Source: Paulinella micropora
Taxonomy: Eukaryota > Cercozoa > Imbricatea > Euglyphida > Paulinellidae
Direction of reading: 5' to 3'
Assembly: GCA_019918135.1 (NCBI GenBank)
Contig: WBZZ01006267.1
Span: forward strand, 1 to 64,000
Length of the DNA stretch: 64,000 nt
Shown here: positions 32,413 through 43,088 of the stretch, one piece after another
Layout: each line of letters opens with the position of its first letter
Numbering within the stretch: the stretch's first letter is position 1
Program-made: the position numbers and the translations under genes
Notes under the pieces: model-generated
The model's database searches: none
What the model was told of the DNA's origin: nothing
What the model saw: the letters and a program-made list of their open reading frames with translations, nothing else

Positions 32413-32925
32413 ATGGACACCTCTCACCGCCGATCGTATTGGACATATGAAGACTTACAACTCCATTTGGACTACGTGAATGGAAGTTATTTTCTAAATC
32501 TAGTCAATCCCGTTTCGTTTCTATCACCCGATGGAAAGTGGAACACGGCCGACTGGAAACTTATGGAAAGTATAGAAAAAGGAGAAGAACAATATTGTTG
32601 TTGCTCACACGAGATTACAAAGAATTACATTGTAAAAAACGTAAAAAACGGGAGCGAAATGGTGCTGGGCTCTGAATTTATCAAGCGGTTTAAGAACGAT
32701 AAAATGAACGAAGACCTGTCATTGCTCATCCGCACTCTTGACAATCCCAACATTAAATTTTGTTGCTATTGTGATAGCAATAGGGCAATTCCAAAAAAGG
32801 TAGTAGAAAAGTATCCGAACAGAGACAAGTATTATCACAAAGCCTGCTTAATAAATAGATTGAAGCACTGCGAACATTGCGGACAATACAAAGGATTTAT
32901 ACCATGCGGGTGCTTGAATAAGTAA
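32413..32925 (+). CDS. Cys-rich protein resembling giant-virus families
   Basis: A 170-codon frame. Near residues 55-90 it has a 'YCCCSHEITKNYIVKN' then 'SEMVLGSEFIKRF' pattern, the arrangement (Cys cluster, His-x-Ile, tyrosine-rich strand, then a Val-Gly-Ser-x-x-x-Lys-x-Phe strand) repeatedly seen in uncharacterised proteins of mimivirus-like viruses. A C-terminal zinc-ribbon-like region follows (C-x2-C, later H-K-A-C, C-x2-C and C-x-C). The function of this family is not known to me. The ORF ends at 32925, just before the LINE 3' end. It is the best marker for a viral origin of this block. Confidence 0.6.
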   Translation: MDTSHRRSYWTYEDLQLHLDYVNGSYFLNLVNPVSFLSPDGKWNTADWKLMESIEKGEEQYCCCSHEITKNYIVKNVKNGSEMVLGSEFIKRFKNDKMNEDLSLLIRTLDNPNIKFCCYCDSNRAIPKKVVEKYPNRDKYYHKACLINRLKHCEHCGQYKGFIPCGCLNK

Positions 32926-32939
32926 GAAAAGGAACAAGT

Positions 32940-35351
32940 TGTTTTTTTTGTCATAACGAATTGCTTTACCACCTCGTTCCAGTTCGCCAGAGCGGCCCGC
33001 CAGTCCTTATCATCTACCGTGCCATCTTCGTTCACGACCCGCTTGAGCGCATCCAAGCCCTCCCGCAGCCTGTGATCTGCCAAGATCAAATTTTCCGTAT
33101 CTTCCTTCCATTTGCACCGACCCGTGTTGTAAAGCCTGCGTGTTAGCGCTGTGTTGCCCAGTAACTCGATGCGCCCTAGGAACCGAAGCCGGGCCGCCTT
33201 GGCAAGGATGCTAAAACTCGGCGTGCGGCCTAAACCCCTGGTGATGCAGCCGCTTGTGCGCGTACCAACACCCAAGATGACCCGCAGGGGCGCTACCAAC
33301 GCGCCCTCCAGCTTACTCAGCTTGTTGGCGCCCGGCAGATCCCAAAAAGCCGATGCGTAAAGCAACTTTGCGCCAACCATTTGCTGCCAATTCATCAACC
33401 GAAGACGCGCTGGAACTTCATGGGCAATCCAGAGGGGGTAGCAGGCAGCCGTTCCCGCTACAGTGATTTCCGCCGCCCGCTTCGCTTGCGGTTTATCGGA
33501 GAGGGTGTCCGTGAGCAGAACTCCCAGGTATTTGTAGTGGTCGGTGACGTTGAGAACCTTGCCCCGGAACCTCACGCATGGGGGCGACTTTTTTGACTTG
33601 GCGTGCCCGTATATCGGCATGACTTCCGTCTTGCCCGGTTTCAGGTTGATTTCAAGCCGATAGTCCTCCACGAATGTCGCCACGACATTTACAATCTGTT
33701 GAAGCTCCGTGACGCTATGCGCAATTACCGCAACGTCGTCGGCGTAAAGCAGGGTCCGTATGTCTTCGATGCGGTTGAGGTCCTCGATCTCCAACTCTTT
33801 CGCGATTCGGACCGTTAGCTCATCCATGAAGACGTTGAACAGCGACGGTGACAACGGCGACCCTTGCTGAACTCCCATCTCTTCCAGCACTTCACCAGTG
33901 AGTTCGCCATCGACTAGCACTCGCGATGACGTTCTTCGGTAAAAACGCCGCAGAATGCGATAGAACTTGCCCTGTACCCCCATCTGGGTTAGCCTCTGAA
34001 ACAACCCGGCCCGCCAAACCGTAGGGAATGCCTTTCTCAGATCCACGAACAAAACGAAAGAACGGAGGCCAGCTTGTTGTCTAAGGCGCAGACGCTCCTT
34101 AAGGACAAAAATCTGGTCCCCCGTACTACGTTTTGGCCGGAACCCACCCTGCTCTGGGCGAAGCCTGCCCGGCTGATCGATGAAAGCCGTAAGCCTCGCC
34201 GCCATAAGGGACAGATACATCTTACCCAGACAGCTCAGAATCGCGATGTCTCTCCAATTTTCCGGATCGGTTGGGTCGCCTCCTTTTGGGATGTTGACGA
34301 TAATCGCTTTGCCCCAGTCGCTGGGGGTGTATTCGCACGATTTCAACCAGTTGAAGAAGCGCACCAGAAAGCTCACAATTCGCGTGCCTCCGTACTTGAG
34401 CATCTCGTTCTTGATCTTATCCGGTGAGCACGCTTTGTGATTCTGGAGATTTTCCTGGCAGAGCTCCACTTCCTTCTCGGTGTAATCATAGTCCAGCGGG
34501 CCCATCTCAGTCCGGATCTCCTCGGCTTGCGCCATGGCCTCGAATTGGTCGCGCAGGTTGTCGTTATACTGGAAGGTTTCGCGGGCCTTCCGCTCGGGCT
34601 CAATCCGCGCTGCTTCCTCATCAAAACCGACTTCCTCTACACATGCATCCTCCAAAAACTGGTTTTCTTTGGGGACCACCATACGTCGGCGGTATTCTTC
34701 CCATTCTTGTAGTTTTTCCCGGAGTGTGCATGCCAGAGTGCCATCGGGCTTCCGAACAGGAGCAGAAGCGTTCGACCGCCGAACCCCGCCCAAACGCTTT
34801 GACAGCTTCCAGTACGTGGCCATGGTAGCGCTCCTGAAGTTGGCAGCGGTATCATTCTGGACCCGCTTCCACGCTTGCTCCTTCTTCTCCTTGCATAACC
34901 TTCTGACCGCCTTCCTCGCTTCTTTATATCTTTGCCAGGCCTCTCGGTTGGCCTCATTCCTTCGCCAGAGGCCGTATGCCTCTCTCCGTCGCGCAATCGC
35001 TTCCCTAAGACTCTCATCAAACCATGCATTAGTAAACCCTGGCCTAATCACCCGAACTCCCAAGACCTTCACGGCTGCGCCCGTGAAAGCTCGGACCACT
35101 AAGCTAGCGACCCTATCTACCTCCTGCTGAAGCTCATCCGGGTCCTCCACTGCTGATAGATCTGGGAGGCCATCTGGCAACAGCCCCGATATACCAGCTG
35201 CAAAGGTCTCGTCGTACTTCAACCTAAGCTTAGACAGCTCACTCTCCTTACCCTCAACTACCCTGCCTATCAAGCGCTCTGCCTTGAATGCTTTGTACCT
35301 CTTTACCTGCTTTTGGGGGGTGGCTGTCCCCCCCAGACCAGTTCCGCCCAC
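32940..35351 (-). CDS. LINE reverse transcriptase frame
   Basis: A frame of about 800 codons. The N-terminal part links to the endonuclease and is Arg/Glu-rich. The reverse transcriptase fingers and palm lie about residues 280-560, with 'NIPKGGDPTDPENWR', 'EQGGFRPKRSTGDQ', 'VQQGSPLSPSLFNVFMDEL' and the catalytic YADD near residue 520. The C-terminal part is the thumb and connection, with Trp/Arg-rich stretches. In non-LTR elements this enzyme primes synthesis on nicked chromosomal DNA. The reading frame continues beyond 32940 into the neighbouring fossil only because no stop intervenes; the element's own end is probably near 32940. Confidence 0.9.
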
Positions 35352-35457
35352 ACAGCTTTGTGGTCGGTATCAAGGTCTACCTCGTCGACGCCGAAGCTTG
35401 CCTCCTCCGCCAGCTCGGAAGAGACGCAGATGTAATCCAGTAGATGCCTTCGTCCAC

Positions 35458-36999
35458 CTACATTTTCCTGCCTAGACCACCAATACTTGTCCCCCGTGGT
35501 TGCGAAAACCCACTGAGATTGCGCAACCCCGTGGCAACAAGCATCGCAGCCAGCAACTCACCATTCTCACTCCTAACCCCTCTACCCCTCCCATCTATCT
35601 CGCCAAAGAGGCCCACCACTCCCTCCTCCCGCGCTATTCTGGCGGGCCCCAGCTTAGCATTAGCATCACCAACCGTAACCACATGACCTTTGGTGGCGAA
35701 GTAGGAGACGGCCGCCTGCCACGCCTCATCGGCTGCAATAGATTCCTCTCGTTGATTTTCTTGGGGGAAGTAGCCGTTGCCGACGAACACATCCGACGCC
35801 GTCGCGCTCCCAGACGACAGCCTCACCCACAATTGCTGTGGGTGTGGAACAGGCGCCTGTACAATGGTAGCGCACGGTGCCAGATAGTTGGCCACCAACG
35901 TCAAGACTCCCCCCAAGAGACGCGAGCCCGCACCAGTTGCAGCCGCTTTGCCGAGGACTGCGAAGCCGTCGACTTGGAGCTTCTCCACCTTCTGCGACGA
36001 TAGGTTGTGCTCCTGGACTCCGACGATCACCCAGCCTCGCTCCTTGTAGTGCTCCGGCCATTCCCCAAAGCCTGGGCTATCCGCACCCACTTTGCCTTGC
36101 CAATTATGTGAGGCCACCCTCAGTGGGAAGCCTTTCACAAATTGGGAAGAACGAAGCTGATGCCGATGCCTGCGCTTCGGTTGAGCCCGCCTGGAGCCCT
36201 CCGCCACCCTCCACGGCCCATCCAGCACCCTCCGCCCCAGCTCCTCCAGCTCCCGCATCCCGCCCCACTCCGCCAAGGGAGATTCACCGCTTGAGGCTTC
36301 GCCCTGGGGCTCGTCGACTTCCACGTCGAGCACCCAGTAGCCAAATCCCTGCCTGCGAAGCTCCCTCTGCATCTCTACATACTGGGCACCCCCCCGTGCA
36401 GCCCGCTGCTTCTCTCTTTCCCGGAAAGTCCTACCCGTCGCAACGTGAACCTTTCCCGTGAAGAACTTACGCTCCCGCAGCAGCCGCACCATCTTCTCCG
36501 CCTCCTCACAAGACGCACATTTAATCCGCAAATGTCGCCCACTACCTCTGCCCGCGAATTCCACCTCGACTTCCCCGAGACCGAGAATTCGGAGCTCTCG
36601 CGCCATGACCACTGTCTGAGAGACATGCGATAGCCCCCATACTATGCAACATCTCTTATCCAGCGCATTTCGTACCTTCCTCCGCCACCTCCTCGGTGGC
36701 GGTACCGCTTGCCACACGCCGTGACCAGACCTTTCCGGACGTGACTTCTCTTCCGAGGTTGGGGAGGGTGATCGAGATGCAGCAGGATTGCTGGCTCTAC
36801 GTGATTCAGGTTGCCCGTCAGGTACGCGAGCACTCGACCACCCCACCCCGGCCGAGTAGCCATCGCCACCCGCAGGCGCACTCCCACGGGGAACGTCTAA
36901 ACCTGAAGGATTACCGCCTTGACCCATAGGGCCAGCACTAGCGGCCGCGCTCTTCGCATAAGAACCTGACATAAGTGGTATGGGACCCCGGTGCCGCAT
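35458..36999 (-). CDS. LINE leader and APE-type endonuclease frame
   Basis: A 513-codon frame. Residues 1-100 are Ser/Pro/Arg-rich low complexity. Residues about 110-240 form an RRM-like or ORF1-like domain with Lys/Arg-rich helices. From residue 285 the endonuclease/exonuclease/phosphatase fold begins ('RVASHNWQGK'), with a 'VGVQEHNL' motif and a 'VTVGDANAKLG' motif carrying the catalytic Asp and Asn. The last family motif ('DTDHKAVW') is coded at about 35355-35375 in another frame, so the frame shifts near 35490. The endonuclease nicks target DNA for integration. Confidence 0.85.
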   Translation of the reverse strand: MRHRGPIPLMSGSYAKSAAASAGPMGQGGNPSGLDVPRGSAPAGGDGYSAGVGWSSARVPDGQPESRRASNPAASRSPSPTSEEKSRPERSGHGVWQAVPPPRRWRRKVRNALDKRCCIVWGLSHVSQTVVMARELRILGLGEVEVEFAGRGSGRHLRIKCASCEEAEKMVRLLRERKFFTGKVHVATGRTFREREKQRAARGGAQYVEMQRELRRQGFGYWVLDVEVDEPQGEASSGESPLAEWGGMRELEELGRRVLDGPWRVAEGSRRAQPKRRHRHQLRSSQFVKGFPLRVASHNWQGKVGADSPGFGEWPEHYKERGWVIVGVQEHNLSSQKVEKLQVDGFAVLGKAAATGAGSRLLGGVLTLVANYLAPCATIVQAPVPHPQQLWVRLSSGSATASDVFVGNGYFPQENQREESIAADEAWQAAVSYFATKGHVVTVGDANAKLGPARIAREEGVVGLFGEIDGRGRGVRSENGELLAAMLVATGLRNLSGFSQPRGTSIGGLGRKM

Positions 37000-37010
37000 T
37001 GATCGAGTTG

Positions 37011-37260
37011 TAAACTCGATAAATGAGGACCCAGGTGGGGTTATTTAAAGCTCAACCCTTAAAAAGCATACGTGTACGTATGTATAGGAATACACACAAA
37101 CACTCACCTGCATCCGTAACCAGGCACGAGGCAGACCCGCTGTGCATCATCGAGGTACTAGGTGTCGTGGCAAACCACCCTGCGTCCGATAAACGCTGCA
37201 AGTGAGTCATCCGTCTCATAAATCAATGGAACGCTTATCGTGCGCCCCTCATAGGCTCAG
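37011..37260. repeat. Repeat copy A next to the LINE 5' end
   Basis: 'gtggggttatttaaagctcaaccct', then 'cgtggcaa.ccaccctgcgtccgata', then 'gtctcat.aatca.tgga.c' recur in order at 37670-38475 (copy B). It may be LINE 5' noncoding sequence or a separate repeat into which the LINE inserted. Confidence 0.75.
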
Positions 37261-37669
<409 letters not shown>

Positions 37670-38475
37670 GGTGAGCTCGATAAAAGAAGACCCGAGTGGG
37701 GTTATTTAAAGCTCAACCCTTAAAAAAGCATAAACATGTACGCCGCCAGGAACCCAACAACAATAACATAGCAGCCAGGAACCCAACAACAATAACATAG
37801 CAGCCAGGAACCCAACAACAATAACATAGCAGCCAGGAACCCAACAACAACAACATAGCAGCCAGGAACCCAACAACAATAACATAGCAGCCAGGAACCC
37901 AACAACAATAACATAGCTTCCGTAACCAGCCTTCAGGAACCCGCCTCAGTTACCCGCCCCCGTAACCAGGCCAGAGACGTGACGTACTATGCATCATTGA
38001 GGTGTCGTGGCAAGCCACCCTGCGTCCGATAGAAGCTACAAAAGAGTCATATACCGAGAACACTAAGTGACAGGCCCGGTCACATGCACCCAACACGTCC
38101 CGACCCTCCGCCAGAGCATCCCCATGGCATCCGCAAAGTGAGCACGAGGGGTTCTGGGAGAGAGGGTGAGTCAGGAGCCCCGCGTCCAGGCAGTCGCTAC
38201 TGTGGCAGTTGAGTGATTTCAAGGCTTGTGGAAATGTGTGGAGCCTGTCGCCTTCATTCCCACTCATACCGACAGTAGTTTAGTTAACCAACCTGTCCAG
38301 TGACCCACTGAGCCCAACCCCCTCCCTCAGATAACCCCCACCCCCCGCACCCCGAGTGATACCAGAGGCCACCCAGAGCCAAGAGCCGTGAGCGTGGTGA
38401 GAGAGCTTCTCTCAGTAAAAGTTTCCGTCTCATGAATCAGTGGAGCACTGATTATGTACCCCTCATAACAAGCTG
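37670..38475. repeat. Repeat copy B with inner minisatellite
   Basis: The second copy of the repeat at 37011-37260, expanded. 37745-37918 holds six head-to-tail 28-29 bp units 'cagccaggaacccaacaaca(ataacatag)', and about 380 bp of other sequence separates the middle and end modules. No gene is supported. Confidence 0.75.
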
Positions 38476-38485
38476 CCAACGGCCC

Positions 38486-38534
38486 CAACCCCGCCGTGTG
38501 GCGGTGACACCCAACCATGTATTGGTGCCCCCCA

Positions 38535-38597
<63 letters not shown>

Positions 38598-38647
38598 CCA
38601 ACCCCGCCGTGTGGCGGTGACACCCAACCATGTATTGGTGCCCCCCA

Positions 38648-38694
<47 letters not shown>

Positions 38695-38700
38695 GCCTTG
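38486..38700. repeat. Short repeat D pair joined by (AAT)n
   Basis: A 50-bp unit ('ccaaccccgccgtgtggcgg...attggtgccccccaa') occurs at 38486-38534 and 38598-38647. Each copy is followed by a pure (ATA)n tract of about 50-60 bp. The structure matches a duplication or serial insertion through the trinucleotide tract. Confidence 0.85.
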
Positions 38701-38780
38701 ACACCGCTGCCGTAATCAATGTCATACTTTGCTTAGCCCTGACGCCGCTGCCGTAAACAATGTCATATTAATTCAGATGC

Positions 38781-38842
38781 GCGTGCGGTCACTTGGAGGT
38801 TAGTGATGGTCACTTAGCATTTAAAAATTAGTGATAGTCACT
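38781..38842. promoter_or_regulatory. Dyad motifs, left outlier group
   Basis: 13-bp dyads AGTGATGGTCACT (38802-38814) and AGTGATAGTCACT (38830-38842), plus a half site ending at 38793 that keeps a 21-bp pitch. They belong to the same motif as the arrays at 43118-43320 and 44222-45620 and lie directly upstream of a short Pro-rich frame. Confidence 0.8.
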
Positions 38843-38850
38843 ATGAAGTT

Positions 38851-39150
38851 ATGTGGTGGCAGGGGGGAGAGGCACCAGAAGAAGACTCAAGCGATGACGA
38901 CGAGCCACTTGTGGCTCCTCGTCTTCGTGTTTCTTATTGTTCTTCTGCTGCTGCTGCTGCACAGCCTGCCTCACCACATCCCCCTCCTTCCCCTGCCAGC
39001 CTCTGCTCCACCCAAGTCCCCACTCCCCCCCCACCTGCAAGCACACACTCACCCCTCCCCACCACCAAACCCAACACACCCGAACCACCCAATCACAACA
39101 AAGAGTGGCAGTCCCCCCTAGAAGTAACACGCTCGCCCAGCCCTGCGTGA
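38851..39150 (+). CDS. Pro/Ser-rich acidic frame, unrecognised
   Basis: A 99-codon frame with an acidic start ('EEDSSDDDEPL'), an Ala run and a Pro/Ser/Thr-rich remainder. The acidic beginning resembles N termini of some transposases, but nothing is diagnostic. It begins eight bases after a 13-bp dyad of the same class as the big array. It may be a first exon, with the rest displaced by the repeat nest, or a low-complexity chance frame. Confidence 0.3.
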   Translation: MWWQGGEAPEEDSSDDDEPLVAPRLRVSYCSSAAAAAQPASPHPPPSPASLCSTQVPTPPPPASTHSPLPTTKPNTPEPPNHNKEWQSPLEVTRSPSPA

Positions 39151-39204
39151 ACGGTAATAAACATACGGTGTAGTTGTTGTACATACTCAAACTCATTTCA
39201 ATGC

Positions 39205-39255
<51 letters not shown>

Positions 39256-39270
39256 TAAATAATAATAATA

Positions 39271-39491
39271 GTGCTTCTCTGTCAATGGCTGATGCATTTC
39301 TGCACATGCGCCTCCATCGTCTCACCCGTGAGAGGAGTACGAAGAATTGACGATAGGCTGTAATGACACCCCCGCAAGGGCAGTTCCAACACTTCCAGAC
39401 GGACCGGTATGTTCAATGAAAATACTGGTCCAGACGGACCGGTATGTTCAATGAAAATACTGGTGGCACCGACGGGAATCGAACTGGCGAC
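39271..39491 (-). mobile_element. tRNA-derived SINE, 5'-truncated
   Basis: It lacks the outer tRNA-like head (ends at 'gaactggcgac'). The double 31-33 bp unit and 3' end are present, followed on the minus strand by an (ATT)n tail. Confidence 0.88.
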
Positions 39492-39494
39492 ATA

Positions 39495-39570
<76 letters not shown>

Positions 39571-40050
39571 TATCTGAGGCGTACTGATGCAGCTAATGGC
39601 ATATCCTCAACGGACATAAGCCTCCAATACCCTTGTTCGAGGTCCTCCACCCCCCCCGTGTCAGTCTCTCGCCTGATGATCGGGGCCGCCGATGGAGCTC
39701 CTGAGGGCAAGACTGCACTAAGCCGAGGTTATTCCGCAGTCCCAGCAACCTCTTGCAAGACGTCACCGAATGTGCAAGTGCATACACCAAGCGCGGTTGC
39801 TAGAGTTGCCTCGAAACCCCACCCATAACAATCTGGTGTCTGCTGGGTCCCGGGCTATCAACCAGCATATGCGGAGTTTAAGATCTTTTACGCGCGCAAC
39901 GACCCTCCTCCCCAGCATCTACCACCAAAGGGTTATGAGTTGGCGTCACAGTTTAACGCCTTGAGGCCATTGGGCTGGAACTCTGTTTAGCAAGTGTGAC
40001 TAGGTTTTTTCATCGGGATTTCCCTCAAATATGTCACAGTCAACACTCCA
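39571..40050 (-). repeat. Repeat B copy 1 (480 bp)
   Basis: From 'tatctgaggcg' to 'cagtcaacactcca'. It is nearly identical to 40065-40542 and 42004-42482. On the plus strand one frame ends in a protein-like stretch ('YAEFKIFYERNDPPPQHLPP') before a stop, so B may derive from a gene fragment. Joined to copy 2 by 'aggcagatttac' without a trinucleotide tract. Confidence 0.88.
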
Positions 40051-40064
40051 AGGCAGATTTACTA

Positions 40065-40542
40065 TATCTGAGGCGTACTGATGCAGCTAATGGCATATCC
40101 TCAACGGACATAAGCCTCCAATACCCTTGTTCGAGGTCCTCCACCCCCCGTGTCAGTCTCTCGCCTGATGATCGGGGCCACCGATGGAGCTCCTGAGGGC
40201 AAGACTGCACTAAGCCGAGGTTATTCCGCAGTCCCAGCAACCTCTTGCAAGACGTCACCGAATGTGCAAGTGCATACACCAAGCGCGGTTGCTAGAGCTG
40301 CCTCGAAACCCCACCCATAACAATCTGGTGTCTGCTGGGTCCTGGGCTATCAACCAGCATATGCGGAGTTTAAGATCTTTTACGAGCGCAACGACCCTCC
40401 TCCCCAGCATCTACCACCAAAGGGTTATGAGTTGGCGTCACAGTTTAACGCCTTGAGGCCATTGGGCTGGAACTCTGTTTAGCAAGTGTGACTAGGTTTT
40501 TTCATCGGGATTTCCCTCAAATATGTCACAGTCAACACTCCA
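40065..40542 (-). repeat. Repeat B copy 2
   Basis: Same 480-bp unit as 39571-40050 with a few substitutions; followed by (AAT)n. Confidence 0.9.
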
Positions 40543-40543
40543 A

Positions 40544-40589
<46 letters not shown>

Positions 40590-40855
40590 GTGCTTCTCTG
40601 TCAATGGCTGATGCATTTCTGCACATGCGCCTCCATCGTCTCACCCGTGAGGGGAGTACGAAGAATTGACGATAGGCTCTAATGACACCCCCGCAAGGGC
40701 AGTTCCAACACTTCCAGACGGACCGGTATGTTCAATGAAAATACTGGTCCAGACGGACCGGTATGTTCAATGAAAATACTGGTGGCACCGACGGGAATCG
40801 AACTGGCGACAGGGCCCAGATGGTAGAACTTGACCACTGGGCTATCACGGTGTCC
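40590..40855 (-). mobile_element. tRNA-derived SINE, full length
   Basis: Same 266-bp element as 25189-25454, with tRNA-like head, double inner unit and (ATT)n tail. Confidence 0.92.
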
Positions 40856-40928
<73 letters not shown>

Positions 40929-41196
40929 GTGCTTCTCTGTCAATGGCTGATGCATTTCTGCACATGCGCCTCCATCGTCTCACCCGTGAGGGGAGTACGA
41001 AGAATTGACGATAAGCTTTAATGACACCCCCGCAAGGGCAGTTCCAACACTTCCAGACGGGCCGGTATGTTCAATGAAAATACTGGTCCAGAAATAGACA
41101 GGTATGTTCAATGAAAATACTGGTGGCACCGACGGGAATCGAACTGGCGACAGGGCCCAGATGGTAGAACTTGACCACTGGGCTATCACGGTGTCC
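40929..41196 (-). mobile_element. tRNA-derived SINE, full length
   Basis: Same family; the inner repeated unit differs from its sister copies at several bases near 41090-41100. Confidence 0.92.
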
Positions 41197-41230
<34 letters not shown>

Positions 41231-41498
41231 GTGCTTCTCTGTCAATGGCTGATGCATTTCTGCACATGCGCCTCCATCGTCTCACCCGTGAGGGGAGTAC
41301 GAAGAATTGACGATAAGCTCTAATGACACCCCCCCGCAAGGGCAGTTCCAACACTTCCAGACGGGCCGGTATGTTCAATGAAAATACTGGTCCAGACGGA
41401 TCGGTATGTTCAATGAAAATACTGGTGGCACCGACGGGAATCGAACTGGCGACAGGGCCCAGATGGTAGAACTTGACCACTGGGCTATCACGGTGTCC
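41231..41498 (-). mobile_element. tRNA-derived SINE, full length
   Basis: Same family with the tRNA-like head intact, flanked by (AAT)n on both sides. Confidence 0.92.
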
Positions 41499-41499
41499 A

Positions 41500-41596
<97 letters not shown>

Positions 41597-41757
41597 GTGC
41601 TTCTCTGTCAATGGCTGATGCATTTCTGCACATGCGCCTCCATCGTCTCACCCGTGAGGGGAGTACGAAGAATTGACGATAAGCTCTAATGACACCCCCG
41701 CAAGGGCAGTTCCAACACTTCCAGACGGGCCGGTATGTTCAATGAAAATACTGGCTC
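41597..41757 (-). mobile_element. tRNA-derived SINE, 5'-truncated
   Basis: Only the 3' 160 bp are present. It is cut within the inner unit and directly followed on the plus strand by (AAT)n, as expected for incomplete reverse transcription. Confidence 0.88.
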
Positions 41758-41810
<53 letters not shown>

Positions 41811-41985
41811 GTGTATCTCCTGCCAATTGCTGAGCCAAAAGGCCATGTGCATCCAGTCCTCCATTCCATAAGGAAAGTCTCCACACCAATCGGTGGAATA
41901 AAGGAAGTGACGGCATTGAACATTACTCTAGGAGCTTTATACCAATCAGCCCATGGAAAGGACCGATGGCCTATGTACTCCCTAA
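41811..41985 (-). repeat. Repeat C copy 1 (175 bp)
   Basis: From 'gtgtatctcctgcc' to 'tatgtactccctaa'. The minus-strand end 'GGAGATACAC' plus (ATT)n resembles the SINE end 'GAGAAGCAC' plus (ATT)n. Plus-strand frame 'PVLHSIRKVSTPIGGIKEV' is protein-like, so the body may come from a coding gene. Confidence 0.85.
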
Positions 41986-42003
41986 ATAATAATAATAATA
42001 CTA

Positions 42004-42482
42004 TATCTGAGGCGTACTGATGCAGCTAATGGCATATCCTCAACGGACATAAGCCTCCAATACCCTTGTTCGAGGTCCTCCACCCCCCCTTGTCAGTCTC
42101 TCGCCTGATGATCGGGGCCACCGATGGAGCTCCTGAGGGCAAGACTGCACTAAGCCGAGGTTATTCCGCAGTCCCAGCAACCTCTTGCAAGACGTCACCG
42201 AATGTGCAAGTGCATACACCAAGCGCGGTTGCTAGAGCTGCCTCGAAACCCCACCCATAACAATCTGGTGTCTGCTGGGTCCTGGGCTATCAACCAGCAT
42301 ATGCGGAGTTTAAGATCTTTTACGAGCGCAACGACCCTCCTCCCCAGCATCTACCACCAAAGGGTTATGAGTTGGCGTCACAGTTTAACGCCTTGAGGCC
42401 ATTGGGCTGGAACTCTGTTTAGCAAGTGTGACTAGGTTTTTTCATCGGGATTTCCCTCAAATATGTCACAGTCAACACTCCA
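42004..42482 (-). repeat. Repeat B copy 3
   Basis: The third copy of the 480-bp unit, almost identical to 40065-40542, flanked by short and long (AAT)n tracts. Confidence 0.9.
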
Positions 42483-42552
<70 letters not shown>

Positions 42553-42725
42553 GTGTATCTCCTGCCAATTGCTGAGCCAAAAGGCCATGTGCATCCAGTC
42601 CTCCATTCCATAAGGAAAGTCTCTACACCAATCGGTGGAATAAAGGAAGTGACTGCATAGAACATTACTCTAGGAGCTTTATACCAATCAGCCCATGGAA
42701 AGGACCGATGGCCTATGTACTCCCT
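42553..42725 (-). repeat. Repeat C copy 2
   Basis: Same 175-bp unit as 41811-41985, with (AAT)n on both sides. Confidence 0.88.
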
Positions 42726-42750
42726 AATAATAATAATAATAATAATAATA

Positions 42751-43016
42751 GTGCTTCTCTGTCAATGGCTGATGCATTTCTGCACATGCGCCTCCATCGT
42801 CTCACCCGTGAGGGGAGTACGAAGAATTGACGATAAGCTCTAGTGACACCCCAGCAAAGGCAGTTCCAACACTTCCAGACGGACCGGTATGTTCAATGAA
42901 AATACTGGTCCAGACGGACCGGTATGTTCAATGAAAATACTGGTGGCACCGACGGGAATCGAACTGGCGACAGGGCCCAGATGGTAGAACTTGACCACTG
43001 GGCTATCACGGTGTCC
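42751..43016 (-). mobile_element. tRNA-derived SINE, full length
   Basis: Last SINE of the nest with an intact head. An (ATA)n tract of about 65 bp follows to 43085, and unique sequence with dyad motifs starts after it. Confidence 0.92.

Positions 43017-43088
<72 letters not shown>

Larger units (their letters stand above)
30809..32925. mobile_element. Fossil of a large DNA virus or related element
   Basis: An AT-rich block unlike its flanks, with compact intronless ORFs at 31287-31673 (minus), 32142-32369 (plus) and 32413-32925 (plus), short TA-rich intergenic regions, perfect small hairpins at 31774-31823 and the long foldback at its left. Protein styles (Lys/Asn/Tyr-rich repeats, and a Cys-rich protein with a 'HEITKNYIVKN' core) are typical of nucleocytoplasmic large DNA viruses. 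No capsid or polymerase gene is present, so it is a fragment. The ORFs are still open, which suggests moderate or recent age. The right edge is cut by the LINE. Family assignment is by recognition of protein style. Confidence 0.55.
32940..37018 (-). mobile_element. LINE (non-LTR retrotransposon)
   Basis: A minus-strand non-LTR element. An RNA-binding-like leader and an APE-type endonuclease lie in 36999-35458, and a reverse transcriptase lies in 35351 to about 32940. Its 3' end is followed by a short A-rich run (32939-32955 on the minus strand: ACAAAAAAAACAAC), and it abuts the stop of the virus-like ORF at 32925. The 5' end is near 37018, next to a repeat that recurs at 37670. Two frame changes within G or C runs near 35490 and 35330 separate endonuclease from reverse transcriptase; these are either decay or homopolymer errors in the assembly. 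Confidence 0.85.

Noticed and set aside
33000-36929. Plus-strand frames across the LINE
   Set aside because: Antisense shadows of the LINE endonuclease and reverse transcriptase.
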